In this document: piece by piece, positions 7,528 through 15,787 of the stretch | How positions within the stretch are numbered: the stretch's first letter is position 1 | How the letters are laid out: each line of letters starts with the position of its first letter | From: Candidatus Zhuqueibacterota bacterium | GTDB lineage: Bacteria; Zhuqueibacterota; Zhuqueibacteria; Thermofontimicrobiales; Thiofontviventaceae | Length of the DNA stretch: 34,046 bases | Assembly (NCBI GenBank): GCA_016931935.1 | Contig: JAFGDW010000372.1 | Coordinates: 1-34,046, forward strand | Direction of reading: 5' to 3' | Position numbers and translations under genes: made by a program | Notes under the pieces: model-generated | Seen by the model: the letters and a program-made list of their open reading frames with translations, nothing else | The model's database searches: none | What the model was told of the DNA's origin: nothing

Positions 7528-8412
7528 TTATCGCAAAAGCTGTTGCGAAGCAGCATGATACGAACTTCGTACAAGTGGACCCGATTCAATATAGGCAAAT
7601 CCCATTGCCAGTCCTTGCTCCTTTAATTTTTTGAATTCAGCAGGGGTGACGTACCGATTAATTGGCAAGTGTTCGGCGGATGGTTGCAGGTACTGACCCA
7701 TTGTCAGGATGTTGCAACTCACCCGCCGCAAATCTTGCATCACCTTAACGATTTCATCCAAACGTTCCCCCAAGCCAAGCATTAGGCCTGATTTTGATAT
7801 TAATCCGGCCTGATGAGCAAATTCAATAATTGATAATGATTGTGAATAATTTGCCTGCGGGCGAACCGACGGATAAATTCGCGGTACCGTTTCCAGATTG
7901 TGATTGAGAACATCTGGCCGGACGTCAAACACCTGTCTAAGCGCATTCTCGTCGCCCTGAAAATCCGGGATCAACAGCTCTGTTTTGCAGTCGGGAACAC
8001 GTTTACGAATTTGGCGAACCGTTTCAGCAAAAATCGAAGCCCCGCCATCCGGTAAATCATCGCGGGTGACGGATGTAATGACAGCATATTTTAATTCCAT
8101 CTTTTCGACAGCAATCGCGACGCGTTCGGGCTCATTGCAATCAACGGCTCCCGGATGCCCGGTACGAACCGCACAAAAATGACAATTGCGGGTACAGGTA
8201 TTACCAAGAATCATAAACGTGGCAGTCCGGCTGTTCCAGCATTCGCCAATGTTGGGACAATGAGCGCTTTCACATACGGTGTGCAAACGTTGCTCGCGTA
8301 CCAGTTTTCGAATGTCATGAAAATTTTGTCCCACTGGTAGTGGAACTTTCATCCATTCCGGATGTCGTTTTTCTCGTATTCGCATAGTGTTAGAGATGGC
8401 TAAACGTGCCAT
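7528..8412 (-). CDS. lipA: Lipoyl synthase
   Basis: About 294 residues. Radical SAM enzyme inserting two sulfur atoms into octanoyl groups on lipoyl domains. All three hallmarks are visible: the auxiliary-cluster motif CESAHCPNIGEC (CX4CX5C), the radical SAM motif CTRNCHFC (CX3CX2C), and the C-terminal RSSY whose serine ligates the auxiliary cluster. The stretches TSVTRDDLPDGG and KSGLMLGLGE are strongly conserved in LipA. The start is uncertain: the ATG at 8412 follows GGAAG closely; an ATG at 8385 (MRIREKRHPEWMK) fits the usual N-terminus equally well; a TTG at 8436 extends it. It is downstream of dihydrolipoyl dehydrogenase on the same strand, separated by a repeat-filled gap. No lipB or lplA is in the window. 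Confidence 0.96.
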   Translation of the reverse strand: MARLAISNTMRIREKRHPEWMKVPLPVGQNFHDIRKLVREQRLHTVCESAHCPNIGECWNSRTATFMILGNTCTRNCHFCAVRTGHPGAVDCNEPERVAIAVEKMELKYAVITSVTRDDLPDGGASIFAETVRQIRKRVPDCKTELLIPDFQGDENALRQVFDVRPDVLNHNLETVPRIYPSVRPQANYSQSLSIIEFAHQAGLISKSGLMLGLGERLDEIVKVMQDLRRVSCNILTMGQYLQPSAEHLPINRYVTPAEFKKLKEQGLAMGFAYIESGPLVRSSYHAASQQLLR

Positions 8413-8528
8413 GCACTTCCGAAATGCGCGGCACAATAAATTAATAAAAAAAGTTGACTATACTTGAATTTCAATATTTATATAGTTAATGGATTAATGA
8501 CATTATCTGAATAGAAATGTAATTTTTA

Positions 8529-8767
8529 ACCACGAATTTCACTAATTCACACGAATTTTAAACAATCCTTATTATGCTGCACACGGTCATAAATTGAACT
8601 TTTTTCATCAAAATTTTCGTTGCCTGAGCCTGTCGAAGGCAACACAAACGTACCGTACTGTTGTCCCGCTTCAATTCAGCGGGATCAGCTAACGATGAGA
8701 CCAGGAAAATAAAAATGTTCAAATTATGCCTGTTCAAAGTATAGTGAAAATCAGTGGCATTCGTGGT
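8529..8767. repeat. Palindromic element with ACCACGAAT ends, host of a nested element
   Basis: Outer inverted repeat: left arm from 8529 (ACCACGAATTTCACTAATTC), right arm ending at 8767, which on the other strand reads ACCACGAATGCCACTGATTT. The first nine bases match exactly and most of the next thirteen match. Between the arms lies a complete copy of the family 1 element (8573-8743), whose right end abuts the right arm of this repeat. The whole lpdA-lipA intergenic gap is therefore repeat DNA, and it may attenuate transcription into lipA. Confidence 0.5.
8573..8743. repeat. MITE-like element, family 1 copy B
   Basis: Left arm TATGCTGCACACGGTCATAA at 8573 continuing through ATTGAAC to 8599; right arm 8717-8743 reads TATACTTTGAACAGGCATAA on the opposite strand. 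About 19 of 27 positions pair. The interior has two clear hairpins: GTTGCCT/AGGCAAC near 8619-8643 and CCCGCT/AGCGGG near 8663-8682. The arms match those of the elements at 117-262 and 29871-30036, but the interiors differ, so the arms define the family. Confidence 0.55.
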
Positions 8768-8795
8768 CGAAAAAGAATTATTATAGTATTCTGAA

Positions 8796-10196
8796 TTATA
8801 TATGAATCGCTTCGTCATACGCCGCAGCCGCTGCTTCCATGATTGCTTCGGAGAGTGTCGGATGCGCATGAATCGTCTTTAAAAGTTGATGCCCATCAAC
8901 ATTATTATTTTTCACGACGCTCAACTCATTGATCATTTCGGTCGCTTCAGCGTGAATTATATGGGCGCCAAGCAATTGATGCGAGCTTTTTTCGAATATT
9001 AATTTGACCAATCCCTGTGATTCCCCCAACGCCAGCGATTTTCCATTTGCCTGAAATGGAAATCGTCCCACAGTAATATCAAATCCGTTTTCAATTGCTT
9101 TTGCTTCAGTCAACCCGATGCTGGCAACTTGCGGCTGACAGTAGGTACAACCCGGAATACTTTTGTAATCAATGGCAGGCGGATTGAGGCCGGCCAGTTT
9201 TTCCACCGCGACAATTCCTTCTGATGATGCAACATGCGCCAGCCACGGCGGTCCTATAATATCGCCAATCGCAAAAATCGATTCGACTGATGTTTGATAG
9301 TTAGCATTCACCGGGATCCAACTTTTCTCAACATTCACCCCAATCCGATCCAAACCCAGATTTTCGGAATTCCCCTGAACACCGATAGCGACAAGCGCCA
9401 CATTGGCTTCCAGTGTAAATTCTTTATCATTTTGTAAAACAGTCACCGCGACGCTGTCCGCAGAAGACTCAACAGACTGAACGCGGCTGTCTGTGTAAAT
9501 TTTTATCTTCATTTTTTTGAATTGAGTTGTCAGAATTTTCGTAATCTCCTGATCCTCAATTGGCAGGATGGACGGCATCATTTCTACCAAGTGCACCTGA
9601 CATCCAAGACTTTGATAAAAATAGGCGAATTCGACCCCAATAGCGCCGGCGCCGATAATAATCATTGTTTGCGGCAATGTTTCAAGGCTCATAGCTTCTT
9701 TGCTGGTGATGATAGTTTTACCGTTAAACGCCACCCCCGGAAGCTCCCGTGGCCGCGCGCCGGTTGCAATAAGCACACGTTTGGCATTGACAGTCTCAAC
9801 AACATTTCCGGTATCATCTTTGACTGTCAGTTCGTGGGCTGACACAAATTCGGCGTTTCCAGTTATAACAATAATATTGTTTTTCTTGAAAAGGAATTCA
9901 ACGCCCTTGGAAAGACGCATCGCAACTTTGCGACTGCGTCCGATTATTGCCGGGAAGTCAATGCTTACATTTTCAGCCAACATGCCAAATTCTTTGTGTC
10001 GTTGTAATAAATGGAAAACTTCAGCGCTTCGTAACAATGCTTTTGTGGGAATACATCCCCAGTTCAGGCAAACACCACCAACTTCTGCCCGTTCAATGAC
10101 AGCCACGTTCATCCCTAATTGAGCTGCACGAATCGCAGCAACATATCCGCCGGGTCCGGAACCGATTACCACCAGATCAAATTCATGTTGAGCCAT
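8796..10196 (-). CDS. lpdA: Dihydrolipoyl dehydrogenase (E3)
   Basis: 466 residues, normal length. FAD-dependent disulfide oxidoreductase that reoxidises dihydrolipoamide of 2-oxoacid dehydrogenases and the glycine cleavage system, passing electrons to NAD+. FAD-binding GSGPGG near the N-terminus, redox-active disulfide GGVCLNWGCIP (C43, C48), NAD-binding GAGAIGVEFA, the second FAD motif around FAIGDI, and the C-terminal dimer-interface HAHPTLSE (H445, E450) are all present. The start ATG has GAGG seven bases upstream. It begins seven bases after the endonuclease IV stop, so the two are surely co-transcribed. No E1/E2 genes lie here. Confidence 0.97.
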   Translation of the reverse strand: MAQHEFDLVVIGSGPGGYVAAIRAAQLGMNVAVIERAEVGGVCLNWGCIPTKALLRSAEVFHLLQRHKEFGMLAENVSIDFPAIIGRSRKVAMRLSKGVEFLFKKNNIIVITGNAEFVSAHELTVKDDTGNVVETVNAKRVLIATGARPRELPGVAFNGKTIITSKEAMSLETLPQTMIIIGAGAIGVEFAYFYQSLGCQVHLVEMMPSILPIEDQEITKILTTQFKKMKIKIYTDSRVQSVESSADSVAVTVLQNDKEFTLEANVALVAIGVQGNSENLGLDRIGVNVEKSWIPVNANYQTSVESIFAIGDIIGPPWLAHVASSEGIVAVEKLAGLNPPAIDYKSIPGCTYCQPQVASIGLTEAKAIENGFDITVGRFPFQANGKSLALGESQGLVKLIFEKSSHQLLGAHIIHAEATEMINELSVVKNNNVDGHQLLKTIHAHPTLSEAIMEAAAAAYDEAIHI

Positions 10197-10203
10197 AATG
10201 TCC

Positions 10204-11049
10204 TCATTGCGTTTTAATCATTGATTTTAACAGGTTGAGATTGTTAGTGAACCACGTATCACCCCCCGGGGTTTCCAATACTTTGGGAATAGTATCAAAC
10301 AGTTCGGTATTCATTAAATATTTGAAGGCATCTTTTCCGATTTCCCCGGCACCGATATTATCGTGGCGATCGACACGGGATGCTAATTGTTTTTTAGAAT
10401 CATTGAGATGGATGGCTTTCAAATATTTAAGTCCAATGATCCGATCGAATTTACGGATGACATTATCAAAGGAATTATATGTTCGAATATCATATCCCGC
10501 AGCGAACGCATGAGCCGTATCAAAACAGATACCCATCCGATGCTTTTGTTCAACGCCATCAATCATCGCAGCCAGTTGTTCAAAGCGCCATCCTAAATTG
10601 GAACCTTGTCCGGCCGTATTTTCAATATATAAATTGACTGAATACCGTTCGTAATTAGCCAATAGCAAGTTCAGGCTCGTTACAATTGTAGAAATACCTG
10701 CATCTTCCCCTGCTCCGAGATGTGATCCGGGATGAAAAACAATGCCTGGGATATTAAGCAATTCGGCGCGCTCAATTTCATCGGCAAATGCCAATCTTGA
10801 CTTTTCCAGATTATTTTTATCCGGATTTGCAAGATTTATAAGGTAAGAATCATGAATTAGCACAGATTGGATGGACGATTCAGTATAGCGTTGTGTGAAA
10901 ATATTCGCAGCCGGCTCGCTAATTGGGTTTGCGTGCCATTGCATTTGATTTTTGGAGAAAATTTGAATCGCGGTGCATCCCAGGGATTCACCGCGATCGA
11001 AGGCTTTTTCTAAACCACCAGCGATTGAAACATGCGCACCTAATAACAT
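10204..11049 (-). CDS. nfo: Endonuclease IV (AP endonuclease)
   Basis: 281 residues, typical of Nfo. Zinc-dependent enzyme that cleaves DNA 5' to abasic sites in base-excision repair. The TIM-barrel metal ligands are recognisable: HDSY, FHPGSH, IENTAGQG, CFDTAH, HLNDSK, DRHDNIG and LETPGG supply the expected His, Glu and Asp ligands of the tri-zinc site. It lies between the sigma factor (nine bases upstream) and lpdA (seven bases downstream), all on the same strand, which points to one transcript. Repair and E3 share no pathway, so the linkage may only reflect constitutive expression with a housekeeping-type sigma gene. Confidence 0.96.
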   Translation of the reverse strand: MLLGAHVSIAGGLEKAFDRGESLGCTAIQIFSKNQMQWHANPISEPAANIFTQRYTESSIQSVLIHDSYLINLANPDKNNLEKSRLAFADEIERAELLNIPGIVFHPGSHLGAGEDAGISTIVTSLNLLLANYERYSVNLYIENTAGQGSNLGWRFEQLAAMIDGVEQKHRMGICFDTAHAFAAGYDIRTYNSFDNVIRKFDRIIGLKYLKAIHLNDSKKQLASRVDRHDNIGAGEIGKDAFKYLMNTELFDTIPKVLETPGGDTWFTNNLNLLKSMIKTQ

Positions 11050-11058
11050 TGTTCCATA

Positions 11059-11895
11059 TTATTCCAAGTAAGGCTGCAATTTCTCGCGGCGGTGAATGTA
11101 TCGTAGTTTACGGAGTGCTTTATTTTTAATTTGACGAATCCGCTCCCGACTCAGATTCATCATATTGCCAATTTCCAGCAAAGTCAATTGCCGTTCCTGA
11201 CCGATACCATAATATAAGCGAAGAACCTGTGCTTCATCGGGATTTAGTGAATCCAGGGCGGCTTTAATTTCATAGTCTAACGACTCCTGAAGCAGCACAC
11301 TGTTCGGGGGTAAAAATTCATCGCTTCTCACCCGATCGATCAGTGGCTGACTATCCTCGTCCAGTCCATTGCTATCATCCAGAGAAACCTCCTTGCCCCA
11401 ATAGGAAAGGTCTTTAAATAGCTTTGTTGGAGAAATGTTCAGCTCTTTCGCCACCTCTTCCATTTCAGGTGGTCGACCGAGATCCTGTTCTAAAAGCTCA
11501 AGAGTGTTAATCACTTTTTGAAGTGACCAGACATGATTGATTGGCAGACGGACAAGCCGTGAGTGATTTGCCAGAGCGCGAAGTATGGATTGGCGTATCC
11601 ACCAGACAGCGTAGGAAATGAATTTGATCCCACGGTTGGCATCAAAACGACGTGCCGCTTCAATCAAACCGAGGTTACCCTCGCTGATCAGTTCTTCCAA
11701 TGGCAATCCTTTATCCTGATACTCCTTTGCGATGAAGACAACGAATTTTAAGTTGGACTTCACCAAACGACTGAGTGCCTGACGATCGCCACTTTTTATC
11801 TTATCGGATACTGTCTTTTCTTCTTCCCGTGAAAGGGACGGAATTTTATCTATCTCATTAAGATAGATATTGGTTGTATCTTTTATTCTTGCCAT
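11059..11895 (-). CDS. rpoD: Primary-type sigma-70 factor without region 1.1
   Basis: 278 residues from ATG 11895, with AGGTG just upstream (an in-frame GTG at 11901 overlaps that site). Region 1.2 (DTTNIYLNEIDKIPSLSREEE), region 2 with the -10-reading ISYAVWWIRQSILRALANHS, region 3 and a complete region 4 ending LSRERIRQIKNKALRKLR are all present. Region 1.1 and the long non-conserved insert are absent, as in short primary sigma factors of Bacteroidota and Chlorobi relatives. It directs RNA polymerase to promoters; whether it is the essential sigma or a group 2 paralogue cannot be decided from one window. It is first gene of the unit with nfo and lpdA. TATAAT occurs on its strand at 11912-11917, with a weak -35. 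Confidence 0.92.
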   Translation of the reverse strand: MARIKDTTNIYLNEIDKIPSLSREEEKTVSDKIKSGDRQALSRLVKSNLKFVVFIAKEYQDKGLPLEELISEGNLGLIEAARRFDANRGIKFISYAVWWIRQSILRALANHSRLVRLPINHVWSLQKVINTLELLEQDLGRPPEMEEVAKELNISPTKLFKDLSYWGKEVSLDDSNGLDEDSQPLIDRVRSDEFLPPNSVLLQESLDYEIKAALDSLNPDEAQVLRLYYGIGQERQLTLLEIGNMMNLSRERIRQIKNKALRKLRYIHRREKLQPYLE

Positions 11896-12095
11896 ATGCA
11901 CCTGAAACGTTATTATACGCTTTTAATGGTATAACGTAATTTATTGAAAAACGTTCCATTTTAGTCCTACTTAGAATGGCTGACCAAAAGTTGCGCAGGA
12001 TGGAACTTGAATTAACACAATTTGTGTGAACGAAGATATATCCATCACTAAATATGACTACCAATCACGTCGTTTGGGTGCAACTTTTTAAAAAA

Positions 12096-12587
12096 TTATC
12101 CGATGATATTTCGTTTAATCTCCAATAATTTCATTATATGCGATTTTTCCTGAATGATCAGGTTATTTATTATATCACGATTCCCATTATCTGCAAGTTC
12201 TCGAATTTCCTGAAAAAATAATATATTATCTTTTTCAAAACTTATGGCAATTTGTATGGCTCCAATTTCATCATTTAGTTCGTCGCTAAGCATGTATCCA
12301 TCATCAGTATCGGGAAACACTTTGGTATCTATCAACGCTTGAAAATAGCCAGATACTTCATCCCAATTATAGGGGCTGTTGATAAGACTTTTTTCGAAGG
12401 ATTTACGAAGTTCTTCAAATACGATGATATGTTGTTTTTCCTGTTCTGCCAGCCATGAAAATAAATCAACCAGTTGGGGTTGTTTTGCTCGTTTGGACAG
12501 CAATGAATAAAAATCGACTCCTTTTTGTTCGATTTGAATTCCCATTTCAATGACTTCATGTCCTGAATAGGATATTTTCATTCCCAT
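12096..12587 (-). CDS. Ferritin-like (rubrerythrin-type) diiron protein
   Basis: 163 residues predicted as a four-helix bundle. Carboxylate and histidine residues occur in the ferritin-like pattern: E in MGIQIEQKGVDFY, ExxH in LAEQEKQHIIVFEEL, E in AISFEKDNILFFQEI and ExxH in IIQEKSHIMKL, enough for a diiron site. This is the COG1633-type family, without a rubredoxin domain. Members reduce peroxide or store or sense iron; which applies here is unknown. The ATG has GGAAAGGG upstream and follows the metallo-beta-lactamase-fold gene by 14 bases on the same strand. The pairing suggests an oxygen or oxidative-stress role (inference). Confidence 0.82.
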   Translation of the reverse strand: MGMKISYSGHEVIEMGIQIEQKGVDFYSLLSKRAKQPQLVDLFSWLAEQEKQHIIVFEELRKSFEKSLINSPYNWDEVSGYFQALIDTKVFPDTDDGYMLSDELNDEIGAIQIAISFEKDNILFFQEIRELADNGNRDIINNLIIQEKSHIMKLLEIKRNIIG

Positions 12588-12601
12588 CGACCCTTTCCCG
12601 T

Positions 12602-13444
12602 TTATATGATTATTTCCTGGCCTTCACGTGCTGCTGAAATTGTCATATTTGTACGACGACCCTCCAGCTTTTTTTGCATTGTATCTACAATTACGTCGAT
12701 TTCGTTATCGGTACGTCCCGGGTTGTGATGAAAAAACAACAATTGCTTTACACCAGCTTCCAGCCCGAGTTCCACGGTTTGTTCATAGGAAGAATGTCCA
12801 AAACCGGAATTATTTTTTAGCTCATCTTCAAGATACTGCGCATCATGAACCAAAATATCGGCAGCGGAACAGAATTCAACAAATTGCTCCCATTTGGTCG
12901 CCCGATCTCGTGGTGGTGTTAGTTCATTGTCTGTGATGAAGATGATATGTTTTCTATCTTCCATGACTTTAAATCCATAGGCAGTTCCCGGATGATTGTT
13001 TTCGATAAATGAAAATGTAGCCGATCCGATCGGGTGCGAGCCTTCGTTTATGGGCATAAATTTTATTTTTGATTTTAATTCATCAAAGTTTACCGGAAAG
13101 TATCGCGATTCCATTTGATTGGTCAGAATATCGTGTAGCTTGTTATATGTCGGGGGGCATCCGTAAATATTTATATTTACATCGTCCTTATATGCAGGCT
13201 TAAAAAATGGAAAACCCTGAATATGATCCCAATGTGAATGTGTCAGAAATAAATTAATCTGATGGTTTCCGTTTTGTTTTAAATATTCTGCACCAAAGTT
13301 CCGAATGCCCGTCCCCGCGTCAAACAGAATGAGAGTACCATCATTCAATAGTAGTTCAACACAGGTGGTATTACCACCGTATTTCACTGTTTCTGGACCG
13401 GGAGAAGGGATAGAACCTCGTGTACCCCAGAATCGTAGCTTCAA
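12602..13444 (-). CDS. Metallo-beta-lactamase-fold hydrolase
   Basis: 280 residues. I place the start at TTG 13444 because a strong AGGAGGT lies seven bases upstream and the family N-terminus (LKLRFWGTRGSIPSPGPET) begins exactly there; a longer frame upstream has no ribosome site. The metal site is complete: THSHWDH (H69, H71, D73, H74), ENNHPG, FITDNE, and a late FFHHNPGRTD. The RFWGTRGSIPSP opening and GGNTTCVEL are typical of the COG1235-like phosphodiesterase branch, some of which are fused to signalling domains. The substrate is unknown, plausibly a cyclic phosphodiester. A TTGACA/TTTAAT promoter lies 180 bases upstream; the ferritin-like gene follows. Confidence 0.85.
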   Translation of the reverse strand: MKLRFWGTRGSIPSPGPETVKYGGNTTCVELLLNDGTLILFDAGTGIRNFGAEYLKQNGNHQINLFLTHSHWDHIQGFPFFKPAYKDDVNINIYGCPPTYNKLHDILTNQMESRYFPVNFDELKSKIKFMPINEGSHPIGSATFSFIENNHPGTAYGFKVMEDRKHIIFITDNELTPPRDRATKWEQFVEFCSAADILVHDAQYLEDELKNNSGFGHSSYEQTVELGLEAGVKQLLFFHHNPGRTDNEIDVIVDTMQKKLEGRRTNMTISAAREGQEIII

Positions 13445-13619
13445 ATCTATACCTCCTCGACAATGTGCAGGCAGTAGTTGTTGTACCTTTAAAGGTAATA
13501 AAGCGAGAATGTAATACACATACTGTGTCCACGATCACATTTTAGAATTTTATCTTTAAGGATATACTGTGCTAAGGACCCTTATGTATTAAATTTCATT
13601 AAAAATACTACAACGAGTG

Positions 13620-13648
13620 ATTAAAAAAATATGTAAAAATCTTGTCAA
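13620..13648 (-). promoter_or_regulatory. Sigma-70-type promoter for the MBL-ferritin unit
   Basis: On the - strand, TTGACA (13643-13648), a 17-base spacer and TTTAAT (13620-13625) match the consensus at 6/6 and 5/6. Predicted transcription start is near 13613, giving a leader of about 170 bases before the TTG start. Confidence 0.5.
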
Positions 13649-13739
13649 AATCAAGCCTATTGACTTTTGTTACTATAAATTAACGAATTCTTGGCCCACT
13701 TTTCTGAGAAAGTCATAGCGTGGCTAAACCGCACGGAAA

Positions 13740-13782
13740 ACGGGGAAAGGAAAAAGAATTATATCTTTTCCGTTGTCCCTGT
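13740..13782. repeat. Long imperfect hairpin between two - strand genes
   Basis: ACGGGG (13740-13745) pairs with CCCTGT (13777-13782), and GGAAAAAG (13749-13756) with CTTTTCC (13765-13771), with a small internal loop and an 8-base terminal loop. It lies in the 510-bp gap between the lipoprotein and hydrolase genes. It may be an extragenic palindrome or a second terminator. The rest of that gap is AT-rich and holds the hydrolase promoter and the hairpin at 13835-13854; no gene was seen. Confidence 0.4.
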
Positions 13783-13828
13783 TCTGTTCTCCATTAATTA
13801 TTTTACTAATACATAATATTGAGATTAA

Positions 13829-13854
13829 AAAATATTTTGCATTTTTTTGCAAAA
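13829..13854 (-). terminator. Possible AT-rich intrinsic terminator of the lipoprotein gene
   Basis: Perfect 7-bp stem TTTTGCA/TGCAAAA with a 6-base loop, followed in the - direction by TATTTTTT. It lies 100 bases past the lipoprotein stop. The stem is weak (two G-C pairs), so confidence is limited. Confidence 0.35.
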
Positions 13855-13954
13855 GTTTATAAGTAATACTATATATACAAAATCATGGGAAATTTATAGT
13901 TTGTTACTCATCGTGATCTTATTATAATCGTCAATTAAATTGAGAATATTATGT

Positions 13955-14455
13955 TTACCATTGCTCAAGTTGATATGTGCTGTCCTGATAAAAAAGCGAT
14001 GCACCAAAACCACTATAAAATGCAAATGAAATAATAACCCGTTTGGTGTTGTCGTTTTCCTCATAACTTAGATTGACGGGGGGAATAAAGACTTGTTGAA
14101 AATATAAACGGCTAACCTGGTTATTACTACGTTCAAAGATTGCGATAAAAAAGGGTGTTTTTTCATGATTACGAAGGCTTGCTTCCGATATGCCGGTTAC
14201 GAAGTATTCAGGAATATTGTTTCCATTTAAATCGGCCAATAATTGTAACTGACCATCAGCTTCCTCAAAAAAACGTTGTTGCCGCTCCGGCAAATCAGCT
14301 TTTTCTAATAATCGAACTTCAGACATTTCCGGGATATATGTTTGGAAGAATTCCGCGGTCATATCCACGTAATTTTCATTTGGTGTTGGTTTTTTGCAGG
14401 ATAAATATAGCGAGAATGCAACGCCTAACCATAAAAAAACAATTGGAACACGCAT
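13955..14455 (-). CDS. Small predicted lipoprotein
   Basis: 166 residues from ATG 14455, with GAGAGG about six bases upstream. A hydrophobic signal (VPIVFLWLGVAFSLYLSC) ends in a lipobox with Cys about residue 20, so the mature protein should be lipid-anchored, probably in the outer membrane. The body contains ADLNGNNIPEYFVTGIS, resembling the D-x-N-G-N-x-x-P/D calcium-loop style of FG-GAP repeats, and otherwise has no recognised domain. It is alone on its strand with a 300-bp gap upstream. Function unknown. Confidence 0.7.
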   Translation of the reverse strand: MRVPIVFLWLGVAFSLYLSCKKPTPNENYVDMTAEFFQTYIPEMSEVRLLEKADLPERQQRFFEEADGQLQLLADLNGNNIPEYFVTGISEASLRNHEKTPFFIAIFERSNNQVSRLYFQQVFIPPVNLSYEENDNTKRVIISFAFYSGFGASLFYQDSTYQLEQW

Positions 14456-14708
14456 GCTCACCTCTCTTTACTAACATTTTATAAAGATGTTATGCTCAAA
14501 ATAAAAAAAAAATCCATGAAAGTCAAGAACATTTAACGGAGTTCGTGTTTCTTACACAAAACTCAAAACTTATAGAGTGCATAAAAGTGACCTCGAAGAA
14601 ATTATACTTCATCACTACATAATAATAGTATTTCGTAATTTTTACTAAATATAGTAGCGAAACGTTGGTTCTCAAAAGTTCAATAAAAAGTAACAAGTCA
14701 GAAAACTA

Positions 14709-14737
14709 TTGACAATAAATTCCGGTTTCAGTATTAT
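14709..14737 (+). promoter_or_regulatory. Near-consensus sigma-70 promoter for the K+ channel gene
   Basis: TTGACA (14709-14714), a 17-base spacer and TATTAT (14732-14737), matching 6/6 and 5/6. Predicted start near 14744, about 20 bases before the ATG at 14764, with AAAAGGA as ribosome site in between. The rest of the 308-bp divergent gap (14456-14763) is AT-rich with no gene seen. Confidence 0.65.
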
Positions 14738-14763
14738 TATGAACACTAAAAGGAATAAACTGC

Positions 14764-15774
14764 ATGAATACTGTGTTAAAAGTAAAAGTCCGAATTGCAC
14801 TCCTTCTAATTTTAGCTGTTATAATTGTCGGCACAATCGGTTATATGACAATAGAAGGATGGGGACTTTTAAATTCCATTTACATGACGGTTATAACCAT
14901 CAGTACTGTTGGTTTTTCTGAAGTCAATCCGTTAACTCCCACAGGACGATTGTTAACGATGATATTAATTGTGCTTGGAATTGGTATTGGTGGTTATACG
15001 ATCGGTAACCTGTCAGTGTTTCTTTTGGAAGGACATATTCAAAATATAATTCGAGGTAGAAGAATGCAACGAAATATTTCGAGTTTAAAAAACCATATTA
15101 TTGTATGTGGTTTTGGGCGCACTGGTACGGAAATTGTCGAAGAACTTAATAATGACGATGTGGATTTATTAATTGTCGATAACGACGATTCACGCATCGC
15201 CGAAGCTCAAGATCAAGGCTTGCTTGTCGTTGCCGGAAACGCGACCGATGATGACGTGTTGCGTAAATGCAATGTCGAAAATGCAAAGGGGCTGATTGCC
15301 ACATTAGGAAATGATGCTGACAATTTATTTATTGTTTTGTCGGCGCGAGAAATGAATAAGACCATGAAGATTATAGTCCGCGGCGTTGACGAAACATCGA
15401 CGCGAAAATTTATTCGTGCAGGTGCGGATAATGTTGTATCCCCGTTTTCGATTGCCGGCCGACGAATGGCAACGCTTGTCACCAAACCACAGATTGTTGA
15501 ATTTCTCGAAGTCATGATGCAAAGTGGGGAATTCGAACTGAAAATTGAACAGGTCGTACTGGGTGAAAAAAGTGCATTGGTGGGTACAAAACTAAATCAA
15601 TCCAATATTAAATCCAGGACAGATGGCGCATCTGTTATTGGAATCAAAAAGGGTGAAGACGGAGAAATGATAGTGAATCCGTGCGGGGATACGGTGCTTG
15701 AACGTAATGATATTTTGATTGTATTGGGCAATACAATGCAAATCGATCTGTTAAAAGGATTAGCCGAGAAATAA
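14764..15774 (+). CDS. Two-helix K+ channel with RCK (TrkA-N/TrkA-C) domain
   Basis: 336 residues. Ion-channel module: TM1 about 10-29, pore loop YMTVITISTVGF with a TVGF selectivity filter (48-51), TM2 about 61-88. Then a cytosolic RCK domain: Rossmann HIIVCGFGRTGTEIVEEL (GxGxxG at 116-121), an acidic LLIVDNDDS at the end of beta-2 that would favour a nucleotide diphosphate such as NAD(H), and a C-terminal TrkA-C domain (about 255-336). MthK/Kch-like layout: gating by ligand or ion binding to an RCK ring. TVGF rather than TVGYG is a common variant in prokaryotic channels of this type. It has its own strong promoter and converges with the histidine-kinase gene, 13 bases away. Confidence 0.93.
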   Translation: MNTVLKVKVRIALLLILAVIIVGTIGYMTIEGWGLLNSIYMTVITISTVGFSEVNPLTPTGRLLTMILIVLGIGIGGYTIGNLSVFLLEGHIQNIIRGRRMQRNISSLKNHIIVCGFGRTGTEIVEELNNDDVDLLIVDNDDSRIAEAQDQGLLVVAGNATDDDVLRKCNVENAKGLIATLGNDADNLFIVLSAREMNKTMKIIVRGVDETSTRKFIRAGADNVVSPFSIAGRRMATLVTKPQIVEFLEVMMQSGEFELKIEQVVLGEKSALVGTKLNQSNIKSRTDGASVIGIKKGEDGEMIVNPCGDTVLERNDILIVLGNTMQIDLLKGLAEK

Positions 15775-15787
15775 AAAATATCTGTGA

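Noticed and set aside
8558..8869. 103-codon frame on the - strand overlapping the lpdA 3' end.
   Set aside because: It overlaps lpdA in another frame and otherwise lies in repeat DNA; it has no protein-like pattern.
13690..13785. A stretch with CTGAGAAAGTCATAGCGTGG and CTAAACCGCACGG that recalls a cyclic di-GMP (GEMM) riboswitch.
   Set aside because: The conserved GGGACGCAAAGCC-type core is missing and the sequence lies upstream of, not within, the predicted leader of the hydrolase gene. Only the hairpin at 13740-13782 can be supported.
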